Below, piece by piece: positions 27,225 to 28,161 of a stretch of 28,161 bases of DNA. The stretch is from positions 1-28,161 of IMG/VR virus record IMGVR_UViG_3300027963_000265; one strand, written 5' to 3'. The position numbers and the translations under genes are program-made. Position 1 is the stretch's first letter. The number at the start of each line of letters is the position of its first letter. This stretch comes from a virus. The notes beneath the pieces are model-generated. The model saw only the letters and a program-made list of their open reading frames with translations, searched no databases and was not told the DNA's origin.

Positions 27225-28161
27225 CCTGGTCCGACGAACTCCGCGCGTCCTCCCCCGACGTACTCGACGTTGCCGGCCACCTCGGCCTCGACGTGACCCG
27301 GCGCCGGTTTGGGCCGTGCCCCGCGTGTGGACATGCGGATAGACACCACCAGCCGGTGACGCCTCGACACAACGGGAAGGGGTGGCTGTGCGCGAGTTGC
27401 AAGGCCCACGGGGACGCGATCCGGCTCGCCTGCTGGGTCGTGCTCGGCAAGGACCGCGCGACGACCGGCGAGGAATGGGGCAGGGTCAGGGCGGTGCTCG
27501 CGGCGGGCGGGTGGTGCTCGGCTGATGGGCAGACGGCGGCCAAGTGGACACCGCCGGCACCGAGGCCCCCACAGCCGGAGATGGAGTACCCTGATGTTGT
27601 CGAGCTCCGAATGCTGCTCGGGGCGTGCGCGCGGGTGGCCGACCGGCAAGAGGTCGCGGAGTGGTGCATGGGTCGAGGGTTCGCGACGGCTACGATCCCC
27701 GCCGCCGTGCTGCCATCTCATCACCCGTGGCCGGCATGGTGGCCCTACCGCGGCTCCCCGTGGCGGCTGGTCTGCTCGATGGTCGATGCCGGCGGCGTGA
27801 TCCGGTCGATGCACGGGCGCGCGACCGAGGAGACGATCAGGGGCAAGACGCGCTGGCCGTTTGAGACGCGCGCGACCGGGCTGCTGTTCGCCGACCCTTG
27901 GATCGCGCGGCCGATGCTCCGGGGTGTTGATGTCGGCGTCGAGCGGGTCGTCGTGATCGAGGGCATCACCGACTACCTGGCGCTGTCGTGTCGTCGGCCG
28001 GATGGGACGGCGGTACTGGGGGCGTGCTCGGGTGGGTTCGGGGCGCTGGGGAGTGCTCGGCTACCGGGGGTGCCTGTCTACGTCGCGACCGATGGGGACA
28101 CCGCCGGGCAGAGGTACGCCGCCGAGGTCGAGCGGGCGCTACCGGGGGCGGACCTGCGACG
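27221..28161 (+). CDS. DNA primase, cut by the window end
   Basis: The first 313 residues are present and the frame is open to the last base. A zinc ribbon has CPAC (33-36) and CASC (57-60). The TOPRIM domain shows VVVIEGITDY (243-252; E247) and VATDGDTAGQ (288-297; D291, D293). Between them lies a Trp-rich segment (HPWPAWWPYRGSPW, 168-181). This arrangement fits phage primases of the gp4/DnaG type, with a helicase domain perhaps following past the window. ATG 27221 overlaps the helicase stop (ATGA). It makes RNA primers for phage replication. Confidence 0.88.
   Translation, partial: MTWSDELRASSPDVLDVAGHLGLDVTRRRFGPCPACGHADRHHQPVTPRHNGKGWLCASCKAHGDAIRLACWVVLGKDRATTGEEWGRVRAVLAAGGWCSADGQTAAKWTPPAPRPPQPEMEYPDVVELRMLLGACARVADRQEVAEWCMGRGFATATIPAAVLPSHHPWPAWWPYRGSPWRLVCSMVDAGGVIRSMHGRATEETIRGKTRWPFETRATGLLFADPWIARPMLRGVDVGVERVVVIEGITDYLALSCRRPDGTAVLGACSGGFGALGSARLPGVPVYVATDGDTAGQRYAAEVERALPGADLR

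Overview
The window is a contiguous stretch of a tailed double-stranded DNA phage (or prophage) genome from a GC-rich host. No host genes and no integrase are visible. Evidence for a phage is the canonical order terminase, portal, scaffold, major capsid, head-tail connectors, tail tube, frameshifted tail chaperone, tape measure, tail tip/fibre, lysis, recombination and replication. No sheath gene is seen, so the particle is probably a siphovirus with a fairly short tail (tape measure 619 residues). The host cannot be named from sequence alone. Strong GC bias, frequent GTG starts, and TANNNT -10 boxes placed about seven bases before an ATG (leaderless transcripts) fit Actinobacteria or Deinococcota, but this is inference.

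Layout. Bases 44-4091 (+) hold packaging genes, portal and a scaffold-like protein. Bases 4088-5166 are a capsid-protein transcription unit with its own sigma70-like promoter, a nested hairpin in the 5' leader and a 10-bp hairpin after the stop. Bases 5200-8150 (+) hold head completion, decoration-like and tail tube genes. Bases 8168-11244 (+) hold the tail chaperone pair with a -1 frameshift site, a small tail protein and the tape measure. Bases 11253-17902 (+) encode tail tip and receptor-binding proteins, including a 1087-residue protein with Asp-box repeats. Bases 17942-19218 (+) are a lysis cassette ending in an M15 peptidase endolysin.

Bases 19222-23765 (-) are a leftward operon of ten mostly unrecognised small genes around a PD-(D/E)XK exonuclease and a companion protein. 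It meets the lysis cassette tail to tail with only three bases between stop codons. Bases 23766-23909 are a divergent control region containing an inverted repeat and a good rightward promoter. Bases 23910-28161 (+) hold a small HTH regulator, a RecU-like resolvase, a DPPW methyltransferase, an SF2 helicase and a primase cut by the window end.

The genes are packed by ATGA, GTGA or TGATG overlaps at most junctions, so translation is probably coupled along each operon. The most interesting signals are small-scale. They are: a 28-base element duplicated before the terminase and portal genes; a repeated 14-base stop/start junction used five times in the leftward operon; the hairpins around the capsid gene; a textbook frameshift element; a 16-unit AAxx repeat protein; and a stand-alone 45-residue UBA/TS-N-like domain in the lysis cassette. 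I did not find a wholly new defence or regulatory system that I can demonstrate. The leftward operon is the best place to look for one.
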